DNA from: Nyssa sinensis
Lineage: Eukaryota; Streptophyta; Magnoliopsida; Cornales; Nyssaceae
Assembly (NCBI GenBank): GCA_008638375.1
Contig: CM018031.1
Location: 17,226,915-17,290,914 of the forward strand
Direction: 5' to 3'
DNA: 64,000 bases
Shown: in pieces, positions 46,934 to 58,420 of the stretch
Numbering within the stretch: the first letter of the stretch is position 1
How the letters are laid out: the number at the start of each line of letters is the position of its first letter
Translations under genes and position numbers: made by a program
The notes under the pieces: generated by a model
The model's database searches: none
What the model was told of the DNA's origin: nothing
What the model saw: the letters and a program-made list of their open reading frames with translations, nothing else

Positions 46934-48337
46934 TTCGATGATGTTTAGTTCCACTACATACCTCAGGCCAAGAAAAACTTTGTAGTTGCCTTGGCCACTT
47001 TGGCCACTTTGGCCTTTATGATAGATGTACCCAAAAACTCTACTATCCAAGCGCTCCTAGTTTAGGTTAGAGAGACCCCAATGTACTATTGCAACATCCA
47101 TGAGGTCATAAGTAGGCCAAAACCCCCTACTTAGTACACAGATGTTTGGTCATTCATCAAACATTCGTAATACCCTAAAGGATACAACAAAGGGGATAAA
47201 GTTTCCATAAGACGTTGGGTTCAATGGGATTCACCTCCTATGTTTGGACAAGCACGAAACTGATTGTGTCATGAAAAAAGTCCACGAAGGAGTCTGCAGA
47301 CCCCGTATGAATGGACACATGCTACCAAGAAAATAATTCGTCTAGGGTACCACTGGAACACCGTGGATGAGGATTGTACCACTTTTGTAAAGAAATGCCA
47401 CAAGTGCCAAATATATACAAACCTACAACACCTCCCTCGTAGGAGGTTATACAACTTAACATGTCCATGGTCATTTGCTACGTAGGTAATTGACATCATT
47501 GGCAGGATCATGCCAAAAACTACAAATGGCCACGAATACATCCTTGTAACTATTGACTATTTCACCAAATGGATAGAAACAGCTTCATATGCCATCCTCA
47601 ATGCCAAGAAAGTGGCCCAATTCATTCAGACTAACATCATTTGCCGACATGGGGTACCTCATAAGTTTATCTCTGAAAATGGCCTACACTTTGTGAGAGA
47701 GGTTACAGAATTGGTGGAAGAATTTGGAATCACCCAATAAAAGTCCTTACCTTATAAACCACAAAAAAAAAAAATGAGGTAGTTGAAGTAGCTAACAAGA
47801 CCCTAATGAATATCCTAAGAAAGGTGAAAGACACTAGCAGAAATTGGCATAACAAGTTTCCCTTTGCTTTATGGGGATATCAGACCTTTATCAGAACACC
47901 TATTAGGGAAACCCCTTATGCCCTCACATATGGGATGAAAGTAGTCTTACCCATCGAACTAGAAATACGCTCACTCAAAGTGCTTCTTAAGAGTCAAGTA
48001 GTCGAAACAGATTGGTTGCAAAGCCGCTACGACGAGTTAGCATTATTGGACAAAAGGCAACTTAAAGCCCTTTACTAGACACAAGATTACCACCGTCAGA
48101 CAGCCCAAGCTTTCAATAAGAAAATGAGGAAAAGAGGACTGAAAGTAAGAGATTGAGTGCTGAAAGCGATCAGAGCCCCACTACTCGACCCACAAGGGAA
48201 GTTCTGGCCCAACTGAAATGAACCCGTTCATCATCAAGTCCATAACCATAAGAGGGGCAGCTTGACTTATAAACATGGATGGAAATGAGTTCTCCTCACC
48301 CACTAACCTAGACCAACTGAAAGCATATTATGTTTAG
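46934..48337 (+). pseudogene. Tat-lineage RNase H end and integrase, degenerate
   Basis: Starts within the end of RNase H (FHYIPQAKKNFV, then ALATLATLAFMIDVP). The integrase zinc finger is complete (VHEGVCRPRMNGHMLPRKII, DCTTFVKKCHKCQIY; H-H-C-C). The DDE core has the first Asp (ILVTIDYFTKWIE), but the second is Glu (FISENGLHF, normally SDNG); the third Glu is present (VVEVANKTL). Then FALWGYQTFIRTP, YALTYGMKVVLPIE and an end TNLDQLKAYYV before the stop at 48335. HEGVC...HMNG and the NLDQLK-YY end are typical for the Tat/Ogre/Retand branch. In-frame stops at about 47057, 47738 and 48076, and a poly-A expansion at 47762, disable it. Confidence 0.87.
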
Positions 48338-48920
48338 GGGTTAGACTTATTGTCATAGAACTATGACTACCAGGCCCCCCATCAAATAATGTTACAAACA
48401 ACATGTGGGTATGTAGGTTGCTCACAAAGTCACTGTGAGTGCAGTCTAAAAAATAGTAATAAAATTTTATTCTTCTAAACCAAAGTAGATGTTCAATATT
48501 TTGTTTCATAGCTAGTTAAAACCCAATCCAATTTGGTGAGAAGATGTTTAAGTAATACTAACTACCTCAAAAAAAAGAGATCATCATCATTAAGAGATCA
48601 CTATAGTTATCACAAAGGGATCATCTTTTCTTCTCTACCAACTTCCCTTCAAACTCAAACTCTTTGCCTGTCATTTTTTCCACAAAGTACAAAAGTTATT
48701 TCTCTTCATCAACTCGCAAGTCAAAGTGCCCAAAGTTCACTTTTCCCTTCCAACACAACACCTCTTGAGGAACTATCGGGTGTCCCCTCTTTCTCTTTAA
48801 GATCCATACTTCTCGAGTATCTTTTCTCTCATGCTCAAATTACCAAATTCTCTTCAAGATTCTTCGTTGAAATGAAAATTTCTTCAAACTTTATGCTTAC
48901 GTACATCACTATAGTAACTA
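48338..48920. other. Spacer between integrase and the antisense gene remnants
   Basis: No recognisable domain on either strand. A 142-codon plus-strand frame (48533-48961) is Ser/Phe/Leu-rich and lies antisense to the probable tail of the DUF7745-like remnant; I regard it as a shadow. Confidence 0.4.
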
Positions 48921-50036
48921 TCATCTCTCTGAAAAGGACGCCCACTCAGAGATTCTACTGATCACCCATTTCCTTGTAAACCACCTCAAATGATCTTCAT
49001 TCATGTGCGTCTTCCCACAAAAATCTGTATCTCTAAACTCAGAAAGATGTAACCACTTCCAAGGGCTGGTCAACTTTCTTACAATTAAAGGGGTCAATTC
49101 CTCCACAAGATAATATAGTCCCCAAGTCCATAGCCTAATTTTCTCAAGTCCAAATTGATGAAGAAGGAAAATGAGGTACTAAAAGGTTGTCGCTCTAAGG
49201 CTAGCTATGCACACACACGAGTAACCTGGAGAATGTAGAATAAGGGCTCTACAATGGCAATGCAAAGTGGTCCAATTAAAACCTCTCACTCTCAAGGTTA
49301 CCAAAAAGCTACACTGTGTCTGTTCATCACTTTGAGTCACCAAAAGTTTTTGTGAGAGGTAGTGGTTGGGTCAGCATGGGGAAAACTACGGACTCTCCAA
49401 AAACGCCAAGTTATCTTTGAGCCACATCATTAACAATAAAGGGGTACTGCCAAATTCATGGCTCAAACCATTATACACCATATCCAAACCATTCAAATTC
49501 TCAACTAAAACAAGACCCATAATGTTCCCTTCCTTGCTAAGGTCATCAACAGCTCCAATCAAGTGAGGATCAATCGTAGTTGGATTAGTCAAGAGTAAGA
49601 AGCAAAAAATCCTGTATAAAGCTAAAGTAGCCAGCCTAGCGCGACTTGGTTCTTGGTTCATAAATTCCATTATAGGCAAGAGATAAAGTCTCTCACCATA
49701 CACTAACAACCTTGCCTCTACAACATTCAGTGACAGCAAGTCGGAGAGAAGAGCAGAGTAACCTCTCTGAACCTTACGGAAAATCATCTTGCCCTAAACA
49801 ATCACATCAAAAATAGCACAAAACTCTTCAGAATTTGGGCAAAGCTCCTCTATATTGAAGTAGCAAACATGATCTAGGGGGTCCCACAATCTCGCACAAG
49901 CTTTCAGAAGGCTTTGCTCTGCCATAATGTTAGTCATAAAGATGAGAGAGTTTAACTAGAACGATCCCAAATTAATCCTCTTTAACGGCGTAAGAGAGAT
50001 CATCCAGGAGTGAAGCTCGTTGTCAAAAGCCTCCAT
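48921..50036 (-). pseudogene. Antisense ORF of the Tat element, DUF7745-like
   Basis: From the Met at 50036 the frame reads MEAFDNELHSWMISLTPLKR, a stop, then LLKACARLWDPLDHVCYFNI and EELCPNSEEFCAIF, which resembles the LL-AL--FWDP----F-FG--EL-P--EEY pattern of plant DUF7745 proteins. After a second stop a 133-codon open stretch (49787-49386) holds YGERLYLLPIMEFMNQEP, LATLALYRIFCFLLLTNP and VENLNGLDMVYNG. Weaker coding-like sequence continues to about 48921. It is antisense to the integrase and lies between it and the 3' LTR. Function is unknown; such antisense ORFs in Tat elements are thought to come from host genes. The DUF7745 name is tentative. Confidence 0.5.
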
Positions 50037-50441
50037 GATCGTAATTGCTATAACCATTAGAAGGATAAGACTTTAAAGGGCTTTGAAAATCAAAGAAAAG
50101 TGGGAAAGATACATGATGAGAGGTCTAAGGCTCTTTCTATAATCACAAAAACTCGTAATTGCATCTCCAAGTTGGTTTAAAAAGTCAAAGTTTGGAAAAA
50201 AAAAAAAAGGGGCTTGCAAAAAACCCCTCTTAGTGTGCCAATCGACACATAGAAGGGTCATTGGCTATTTTGCCCACTTTTCCCCTATTCTGCATTTTCA
50301 TGGTTTTTTGGGCGCACCAAGTGTAAAAATCACTCATTTTTGGTCTAAAACTAGATATTTTCATTATGAAAAGTTACAAAACAATTGTACAAAAAAAAGA
50401 GAAAAATAAACATTGATCATAAAGTAAAAAAAAACATAAAT
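50037..50441. other. Spacer between two antisense gene remnants
   Basis: Contains AT runs and the phrase GTGTGCCAATCGACACATAG at 50233, related to a palindrome at 53180 and a similar phrase at 41150. No domain seen. Confidence 0.4.
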
Positions 50442-52917
50442 CTAACAGCGCCCGCACCGTGTATCTTGTTGCCTCGCCTGTCTCAAAGTCACCACTCCAT
50501 CCTCTGTAACCTCATCATCCTCAACAGGTCCTGAGCTCCTCCTAGGCCTAAGGGCTAAAGTTCGAGAGCTCCCAAGCTGTTCAGTGTCTCTCTTCCTCGA
50601 GCCTCCTTCTCGTCGGGATCCTGTCACTAGGTTTGATTGAAGGTTGAGCCATCTATTCAAGTTGGGACACCCTGCTCACCTGAAAAAGTATCAAAGGGCA
50701 AGAAAATTACCATGTCTGCGTCAGTCCGACAAGTGGCTTTCCACCATGACTCAACCGTGACTTGTGTCACCTTATGCTTCAAGGCTATAATATAGACACA
50801 AGCTTCTTGATAAATTAGTCAAGCCACCTAAAACCCAAAAAAAAAAAAACAGGTTAGCAAAATATTTAGTAGAAACAACTAGAGGATCTAGTGCTTAGGT
50901 CTTACCCTAGTCAAATGGTTAAGTGAAGGAAGTCCCTCAATAACGCCAATAGGTCTTGCGAGCTCCCTGAGGTGAAGTGTGTCATCCTCGACCATAATCG
51001 GTACATTGAATGCAAGGAAGGTAACAGGAATGCCCATCTCGACGGTCGTGGTCTTGGTCTTCTAAGAAGACCGGTCACTAGGACTAGGGCAACCAACCCT
51101 CGCTGGAATATGTGGTCGTCCATTCAAGGGAGGGCCTTGTCTCCTTAGATAAGCTCCAAATTCTGTGAAGCAATTTAAAAATTGCTCCATCAGTATACCT
51201 TCTAAAAGTTTTAAAAAATGGGCATCCTCGGGAAGACTATCAAGCTCTTACATGTTTTCTAGGAGGAGCCGTCGGCGGGCAAAGGGTTAACCATGTTGTC
51301 CACTTGGAGAACCACCCATTGGCCCAAATAATAAACCCGCTCGAAGGGGCCCTCCAAAATCAAACGCCTGTAGGATATCCACACACTCATTTCCACCGAC
51401 GTAAGGACCTCACCCTATGGGTTCCACTCCACCTGTCAAAAGCACACAATGTGAGTCCTTATCGTAAGCCAATAACACAAAAAAGACAAATCATGAGAAT
51501 AGTCTAACCATGTGGGCTTGGATCTAGTCAAAGGCTAGTTGGAACTTGTAAATTACGTTCGCACCCCATAGGGCCCAACGATTATCACTTCTCCACCATA
51601 ACATGTGGGGAAACACATCCTCCTCGGATGTAGCCAAAAGGTACGGGAGGAGTCTAAAAACCAAATTAGCCCAAATATGTACAAGAAAACTAGTACGGGA
51701 GGAGTCTAAAAACCAAATTAGCCCAAATATGTACAAGAAAACCAAGTCAGGATCAAGTAGGGCCACAAATGAAAAAATGACAAAGGAAAAATCAAAAAGG
51801 AAAAACATACCACCCATACCACGTTGAAGCCTCTAAGTCCCTTCACCACATCCTAGGATAGTGAGCACATATATTGGTAGAGCACCACCATCGTCGCTCT
51901 GCCCTAATTGAATCGGCCAAAGTTGGCTGCATCATCTAATGTCACAAGGCAGCAAAGGTGGTCTGTGTCCCTACCATTGGCAAAGAGGGTCCACCCAAAA
52001 ACAAAGGGCATAAAAGATCTAGTCAACTGGTCTTGTGCCGCTGCGCTGCATCATTCCTTGTGACGGAAAGCCTCCCAAATATACTTCACCCGGGCCCCAC
52101 AACCCAAGGCAAACTAGAGGACCCATCCCAATAGTCTCTGAATCTTAGTCAGTTGACGGTGAATTTCGTTGTCCCACGACACTCGTTCTCCACCCATTGG
52201 GATGCCGGTAATCATGGAAAATTCTAAGGAAGTGAGCGTGACCTCCCCGAAGCGTAGTTGGAATATATTTGTGGTGTCTCACCACTGCTCAACCAAAGTA
52301 TAGAGAACCTTTTGGTCACTATCTGCATGTGAATTTCAATCAAGAAAGGGTGCAAAACCCATTTGGGTAATGTGGCCTTTGCACTATGGTGGAAAATTGG
52401 CCCACCACTCGCTAATATTAGCTACCGAGCCACGGGGTCGAATCTCTAACTCTTCCTATAGAAGAAATGATTGAAAGCAATGTTAGAAGCTCATAAGCAT
52501 GCCAAACCCAGAACAAAAATGCAAGAAAATACCAAAAATAACAAAGAGATGCCATTGAGGTATTTTGTCAAGCGTGTGGTGTGTACTTTCTAAAGAGGCA
52601 TGTGGGAGTAGTGTTTATGAATTGCCATCCCCTATTTTTACATGCAATTCACATATAGAACATTTCATCCAACCAAGAGAGTGCATCAAAGCAAAAATTC
52701 CCAAAAATAATCGGAAGAAAGTAGATGAAATGCATGCCTCTCCGTTACGGTAACGATGAGACAAGTGCTAAGTCGGTTCCTGAACCAAGATTGTGTCATT
52801 CTGAGCACTTCGAGGGGCTATGTACTGTTGAATAATCCTAAGCACTAATCTGGGTGACACAAAATCATGATCCAAGTCGAACATGGCATCCGAATCACCA
52901 AAACTTTCGCTTGCCAT
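50442..52917 (-). pseudogene. Antisense plant mobile domain (PMD) gene of the Tat element
   Basis: The Met at 52917 starts MASESFGDSDAMFDLDHDFV and SPRLVLRIIQQYIAPRS. The main exon (about 52445-51815) contains FQLRFGEVTLTSLEFSMITG then IPMGGERVSWDNEIH, a later RSFMPFVFGWTLFANGRDTD and a VVLYQYMCSLS stretch, which together are the hallmark of the plant mobile domain (PF10536, also called aminotransferase-like). A donor-like GTATGT follows at about 51808. Further exons can be guessed at 51655-51530, 51490-51240 and 51120-50900, with a basic/acidic C-terminal tail ending at 50442 (LRPRRSSGPVEDDEVTEDG). PMD proteins occur both as host genes and as passengers of transposons. Five or more in-frame stops and a duplicated segment (51628-51740) show decay. 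Confidence 0.75.
51636..51745. repeat. Tandem duplication within the PMD remnant
   Basis: GGTACGGGAGGAGTCTAAAA followed by ACCAAATTAGCCCAAATATG and TACAAGAAAAC occurs twice in a row with a period of about 55 bases, practically identical. A recent slippage event inside intron or decayed exon. Confidence 0.88.
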
Positions 52918-54065
52918 TTCCTTGAAAAATCCTTAATCTTCTTGCAAAAACCCCTTTTTTGAACTTCTTGAGGCTCAATCTAAGCTCCAAAGTTTTCAAT
53001 CTAAATCTCTACACAATTTAGCACAATATGGGTAGGGATAGATAAAGAGCAAGTTAAGAGAAATGTGAAGAAAAATTTAAAAAAAATGCTACATTTGAAG
53101 GCTACCTACGCCTAGGCCTTTAATGTTGATCGACACTCATGGGGGTTTTTTGGAAAATAGAAATAGAAACCCCCCTTTCTGTGTGCTGATCGGCACACAA
53201 TAGCTGGGTGAGCCTAATTTCGGCCCATTTTGCAATTTTGGCTCATTTTGGTGTTTTTGACCCATTTTTTCCTACTTGAAGCCTTTTTTTATATATATAT
53301 TTTCAATGTATGATTGCCAAAATTCATTATAAATTCATCATGGTCCAAATCCAATCACAAAACTAAATTGGCCATAAGACCAGTTTTATCGAGTGCATAT
53401 AAATGTCCGGCTCATTTGGTTAAAACTAGCTGATTCATCTCATTTTTCTTAAATAAATCACATAAATGCTCCAAGAATAGCGTTCTCTCTCTTTCAAATC
53501 CAATGAATGGCATATAAATCCAATCTTCCCTATAAGAGTCATAAAAAAACCCAGTCCACTCGACGGGCCCAATCCAAGTAATCTCACCAATGAGATACAC
53601 CCTGAATTGAAAATCATCAGTGAATCACGAACCTGTTAGGATCTCATTTCCCTTTAGGTTAGTCGTCTATCGCAAATATTTCACCAAAATCCATCAAGAT
53701 AGCCTTCTTTTCAAGTAACCCGTCTATCGCAAAAATTCATAAAATCTATTAGTATAGCACTCATTTCAGATAAGTCGTATATCAGCAGGTTTTCATAAAA
53801 AAGCCATTAGAATAACATTCTTTTCAGATAAGTTGTCTGAGGAACAACGTTCCATAAACCTATTTTGATAGATCTTCCTTCGAGATGATCCTCATGAAGA
53901 ATAACATTCTTGCTTAATCCCTTTCCATCATTCATGAACTACGTACAGTCTGATTCACCTGATGGTGATACGTAAGAATCTCATATAAAATGAGTTTGAC
54001 CACATCAATTCAACAATCAAAGTCCTAAAATGGGCATCATTTTCTTGCGCTCACGTTCATTTGCT
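52918..54065. other. Spacer between the PMD remnant and the 3' LTR
   Basis: Noncoding. Holds a 20-bp palindrome at 53180-53199 and, on its right side (53640-53880), three loose repeats of a phrase like AAGTCGTCTATCGCAAAAATTC. No clear polypurine tract was found just before the 3' LTR. Confidence 0.4.
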
Positions 54066-55189
54066 TGTAAGCTCTTCCAACGAGGGGAAGCTTTGCCAAT
54101 GTTGGTTCTGCCATTTTTTGTATGTTTCTACGATATGTCCCATCTAGGCATATTTTAATAATTTTTGGCATTTTTCCCACAAATGGCATTTTAGTCATTT
54201 CGCCAACAGAGCAAATTTTCGACATTTTGCCCAGAAAGGGCATTTATGCCATTTTGGTCATTTTACCCATAAAGGACATTTTCGTCATTTTTTTCTTTAG
54301 AGGGAATTTTGTTCATTTTGCGCCCATAGAGGGCGTTTTTGTTATTTTGCCCATAGAGGGCATTTCAGGACATCTTCCCTATAAAAGGAATCTCCACCAT
54401 TTTGGTCATTTGACACGTTAGGACCACTGAAAGTAATTTAGTCATAATGCCCACTAAAGGCCTTTTGGTAATTTCTAGTGTTTCTCTATCCTTTAGGGGT
54501 CGTTTGGTAAATATTAAAAAATTTCACCTTCTAGGAGTATTTCTGTAATATTAGCGTCATTTTTCTCTTTTAAGAGCACTTTAGTAATTTTAGAATATTT
54601 ATATCCCATATATGTTGTTTTGGTCATTCATGAGCATACATGTAATTTTCACGCCATTTTACCCATATAAGATTAATTTGGTAATTTTGGCCCTTAGGGA
54701 CGATTTTGAATTTTTTTTTTTGTTGTAGTGGCATTTTTGTAAATCTCTTGTCCCTAAATTCTCAACCAAATTAAGGGTAGTATAGAAAATATAGGTTTTT
54801 ACACAAAACTTTCCTATTTCCATTCCATCCTTATCCCCGAGTAATTTCTAAAGCAAACTCCTTATTTTAAGGGATTTGTGTTTGACTTGTGCACAAAACA
54901 ATTTCTATATCTAATTTGCTTGCTCATTACGCATTAATCTTTTCCATCCAGCCCATATGATTTATTGTGAGCCCTTGCATCAAACCTTCTTACTTTTTCA
55001 CTATAAATAAGATCCTAGGCCACTATAATTAGGGACAGAAAAATAAAAAAATAAGATGTTGTTGCAATAATTTTCTCTATTCTCTCTTTTTCATACTTCT
55101 TCTTCTTCCAAATTGTTGAAGCTTTGTTCTACACAAGCAATAATTCTAATCCATTGAAGACGAATTTCTACACCATTGAAGATTCAATC

Positions 55190-58100
55190 TGTCATGCCCC
55201 GAATTTCAGGGAACCCGAGGCGCGAGTAACGAGACGAAAAGGGAAATAAAATAATAAAGACATAAAGGACAATTAAGGACAATCACATACATTCCATACA
55301 CTGTTCTGATACATTACATAGGGTCTGGTCCATTAATTCATGACATACAAAAATAGGAAATAGTCTTGGGCTTATGCCCTTGTACAACATTAAGTGCGCC
55401 CCTCGGGCCAAACATAATCCATAATCAAATCATCTCTAAGTCTCGCATAGCTGGAGCGTCATCTAAAATGTTTGTCCCACGAATGGGTCAGCTCAACTGC
55501 TGATACAATATAATACTAATGCAAGAAACAAAATTAAGGGCGTGGCATGTGCAAGTGTACAGTTATATCTACATGACATTCTATATCATCAATGCAGCAT
55601 TTGATTAGTATGCGTGACATATCCATGCAACTTTATGCCACCATGTCTTGTCTTACGGTCCTTCCTCGATAGCCCGGGTACTAATATATATGTCTCGCTT
55701 CACAGTCCAGAACCCGTCAGGCATGCGAGTACCTAATGGCCGATTTTGGGTTTTTCACCACAAGATCTGCACCCTCATAATGCATAGCACCACGTGCTCA
55801 ACTCACACCATGCCAATATGCTCTGATTCATTCATGCCACAATGTAATCTCAATGATGCATCTCATCCACACATGAAGCATGCTTTCAATCACACATTTT
55901 ATAGTCTCAACAGTTCTCAAAGAATATAATCTACACATTATACTAACACATGCGATATACACATAATCATCTTCCACATTATCACCCAACTTTCAGCAAG
56001 ATAGCATGAAGCACATAAGCATGTGAACAATCAAACAAACATGTGAATCATCAAGTCAAGAGAGCAATTATTCCTAAACTCAATTCTATTTCTTACTTAG
56101 CACAATATATCGTACTTGGTGAGTCAGTCTCAACTCAAAAAAATGTACTTGTAAGGTAGCGGAACTAGCAGTAGAGTGCAGAAGGTTAGATCACTTTCTC
56201 CTTGCCCTTCCGTGTCCCTAAAATCATAACATGTGACTCAGTCCATTTGTTACTTGAATTATGCTACTCAACAAATTTTACGTCTTTATTTTATAAGTTT
56301 CTATTTTGCTAAATTAAATCATACTATTGAGTCCGGAACAGTCGAAGAAAATAAGTTTAGGTTTTCGTGGAATTCAATTCAGACATCTGAGCTAAAAAAG
56401 GCAAAACAGTCATTTTACACTTTTCACGGGTCCTTACATTTTGAGACCTCTTTTCACAAATCGGACTCCACAGTTGAGCCCGGAGTGGTCGAAATAATAA
56501 AGTTTCACTATTTGTTTACTTAATTTGGAGTTCGTTTGACTGCGTTACAATTAAGGGGCATTTTGGTAATTTTAAAGGTTATTACGGGTCTTTTATTTTT
56601 TGGGACCCCATGTCATAAAACGGACCTCACCTGTTGGCCTCAGAATGGTCGAGATAGTCAAAATACACTAATGACTTGTCCTATTTGGACTCCGGATTAT
56701 TTTAGAATATTTAAATAATTTAATTAATTAATTAATTTAATTAATATTTTATTCTGGTGGGGTCAGATCATAATAATTAACAGTTGGGGGGTCAGTTTAT
56801 AAATTTCCAAAGTTCTGGGTCAAAATACAATTATTTAAAAGTTCTGGGTCAAAGTTAATTTGCAAAAAGTCTAGGGTTAAATGTGTAATTTTCTAAATTT
56901 TCTATTCTCAATTTGTTTAGCCAAAAAGGGATTAATCCAAAACAGGGATAGGATATCCCTGTTTCCGTTTCAATTTCAATTTTTCAATTTCTTACACCCG
57001 TAGCCAAACAGCCCTCTAACCCATTTTAATTTAAAACCTAAAGGTGACACGTGGCAGGGGCGGATCGCCCAAGCCAAACCCGAACCCGAACCCGACCCGA
57101 GATCCGAACTGGATCCCGAGTGTACAGTGCTTTCTTCCCCGTTTTTTCGATAGGGCTCCGGCGAGGTTCCGGCGCCTTCTCCAACGCCGGCGACAATTTT
57201 TTGGTGGATTTTCACCGTTTCAAAAATGTAGTTCTCTTCATTTTCTCCCAAGGATTCCATATTTAAGCTCGGTTTTGGGATTAGACCAATGGATTTTCAC
57301 GAATAGAGGGTCAAACTCTTGGTCAACCCTTCGACCGACCCTTCTCTTTCATTTTCATGACTGTTTGGACACAGTTTGGACTTCCCCTTTAACCTAATGT
57401 GTTTATGCATTCATGGGAATCATTTTTCCTACATCCAAACAAGGTTTTAAACAAGTTTTTCCTAACCAATCGATTATTCACCCTCACCTGCAACTCACTA
57501 TTTCTACTTCATTTCCTAATCATTTTGGTTGGTTTCTTTTGCAAAATGATCCATATTATGCACACTACAAGGGCCTAGAATTAAACCAATTTAATACGCA
57601 AGGAAATGGAAAATTAGAAATGAACCACTTACCACTTTTCTGGGTTTCTCTCTCTAGCTGTGTGTCTCCTTCACCTTCCTTGGCCCCAAGCTTGATTCAA
57701 GCTCCAAGATCTCCTTTCCCTTTCCAGAACTCTCTCTCTCACTCTCTGTCTCTGTTTTCTTTCTTTCTTTCCAACCGACCGAGGTATATACATATACACA
57801 GCCACTCTCTCACGTAATCACCTGCACAGCCATTATTCTTGACCTTTCCTCTTTGTTCAAGCCACCCAAGTTCCCTACAAGGCAGCTTTGCATTTAATGC
57901 AAAGCTGACCTATATATATATATATATATATATATAAATATATCTATATACTCCCACTCAAATACACACACCCCTAGACACACACACTCACACGACACCA
58001 CACATCAGAAATATATATATATATATATATACCTACATCCATATATACACATATCCATACACATAACAGTTCACACACACATACAATTATACACACATAC

Positions 58101-58420
58101 ACCCACACGGCACACACACACACTCACTTGCACAATCTGGCACATATATATATGCATATAATTTATATATATATATATACATATACACATTATTTATAAT
58201 ACACTTGTATAATACACACACACATTCCCACAATTTTTACCCATTCTTTAATATACACATTACATTCATACATGTATTACATCCATTTCACATTTTTAAT
58301 AATAATAATAATAGCAACAATAACAATAACAAATAATAATAATAATAATAATGATAATAATAATAATAACCAACCAAATTTTTATATAAAAAAATAAAAT
58401 AAAATTTTGAGGTTATTACA
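55190..58420 (-). mobile_element. Solo LTR 4 (Tekay-like, 3231 bp)
   Basis: On the plus strand starts TGTCATGCCCCGAATTTCAG and ends TTTGAGGTTATTACA; CAATC is found directly on both sides (55185-55189 and 58421-58425). The paralogous LTR at 39770-39800 shows the unoccupied site, GATTCAATCTCAGGAGTTC, without any insertion. No second LTR or coding sequence is inside. It shares several blocks with the LTR at 59287 (for example GGCGTGGCATGTGCAAGTGT and ACCCTCATAATGCATAGCAC) and weaker modules with LTRs 1-3. Confidence 0.93.
57905..58380. repeat. Microsatellite-rich start of LTR 4
   Basis: (TA)n at 57912-57936 and 58013-58031, many CACA runs, and (AAT)n at 58299-58370. By position this is the upstream (U3) end of the minus-strand LTR. 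Simple-sequence ORFs here are ignored. Confidence 0.85.

Noticed and set aside
47269..47541. 90-codon minus-strand ORF
   Set aside because: Shadow of the integrase zinc-finger region on the plus strand.
48533..48961. 142-codon plus-strand ORF
   Set aside because: Low-complexity Ser/Phe/Leu composition, no motif, and antisense to the tail of the DUF7745-like remnant.
57044..57397. Arg/Pro-rich plus- and minus-strand ORFs near 57050-57400
   Set aside because: They fall in a more GC-rich part of solo LTR 4; no known domain, overlapping frames on both strands, and LTRs of this type are noncoding.
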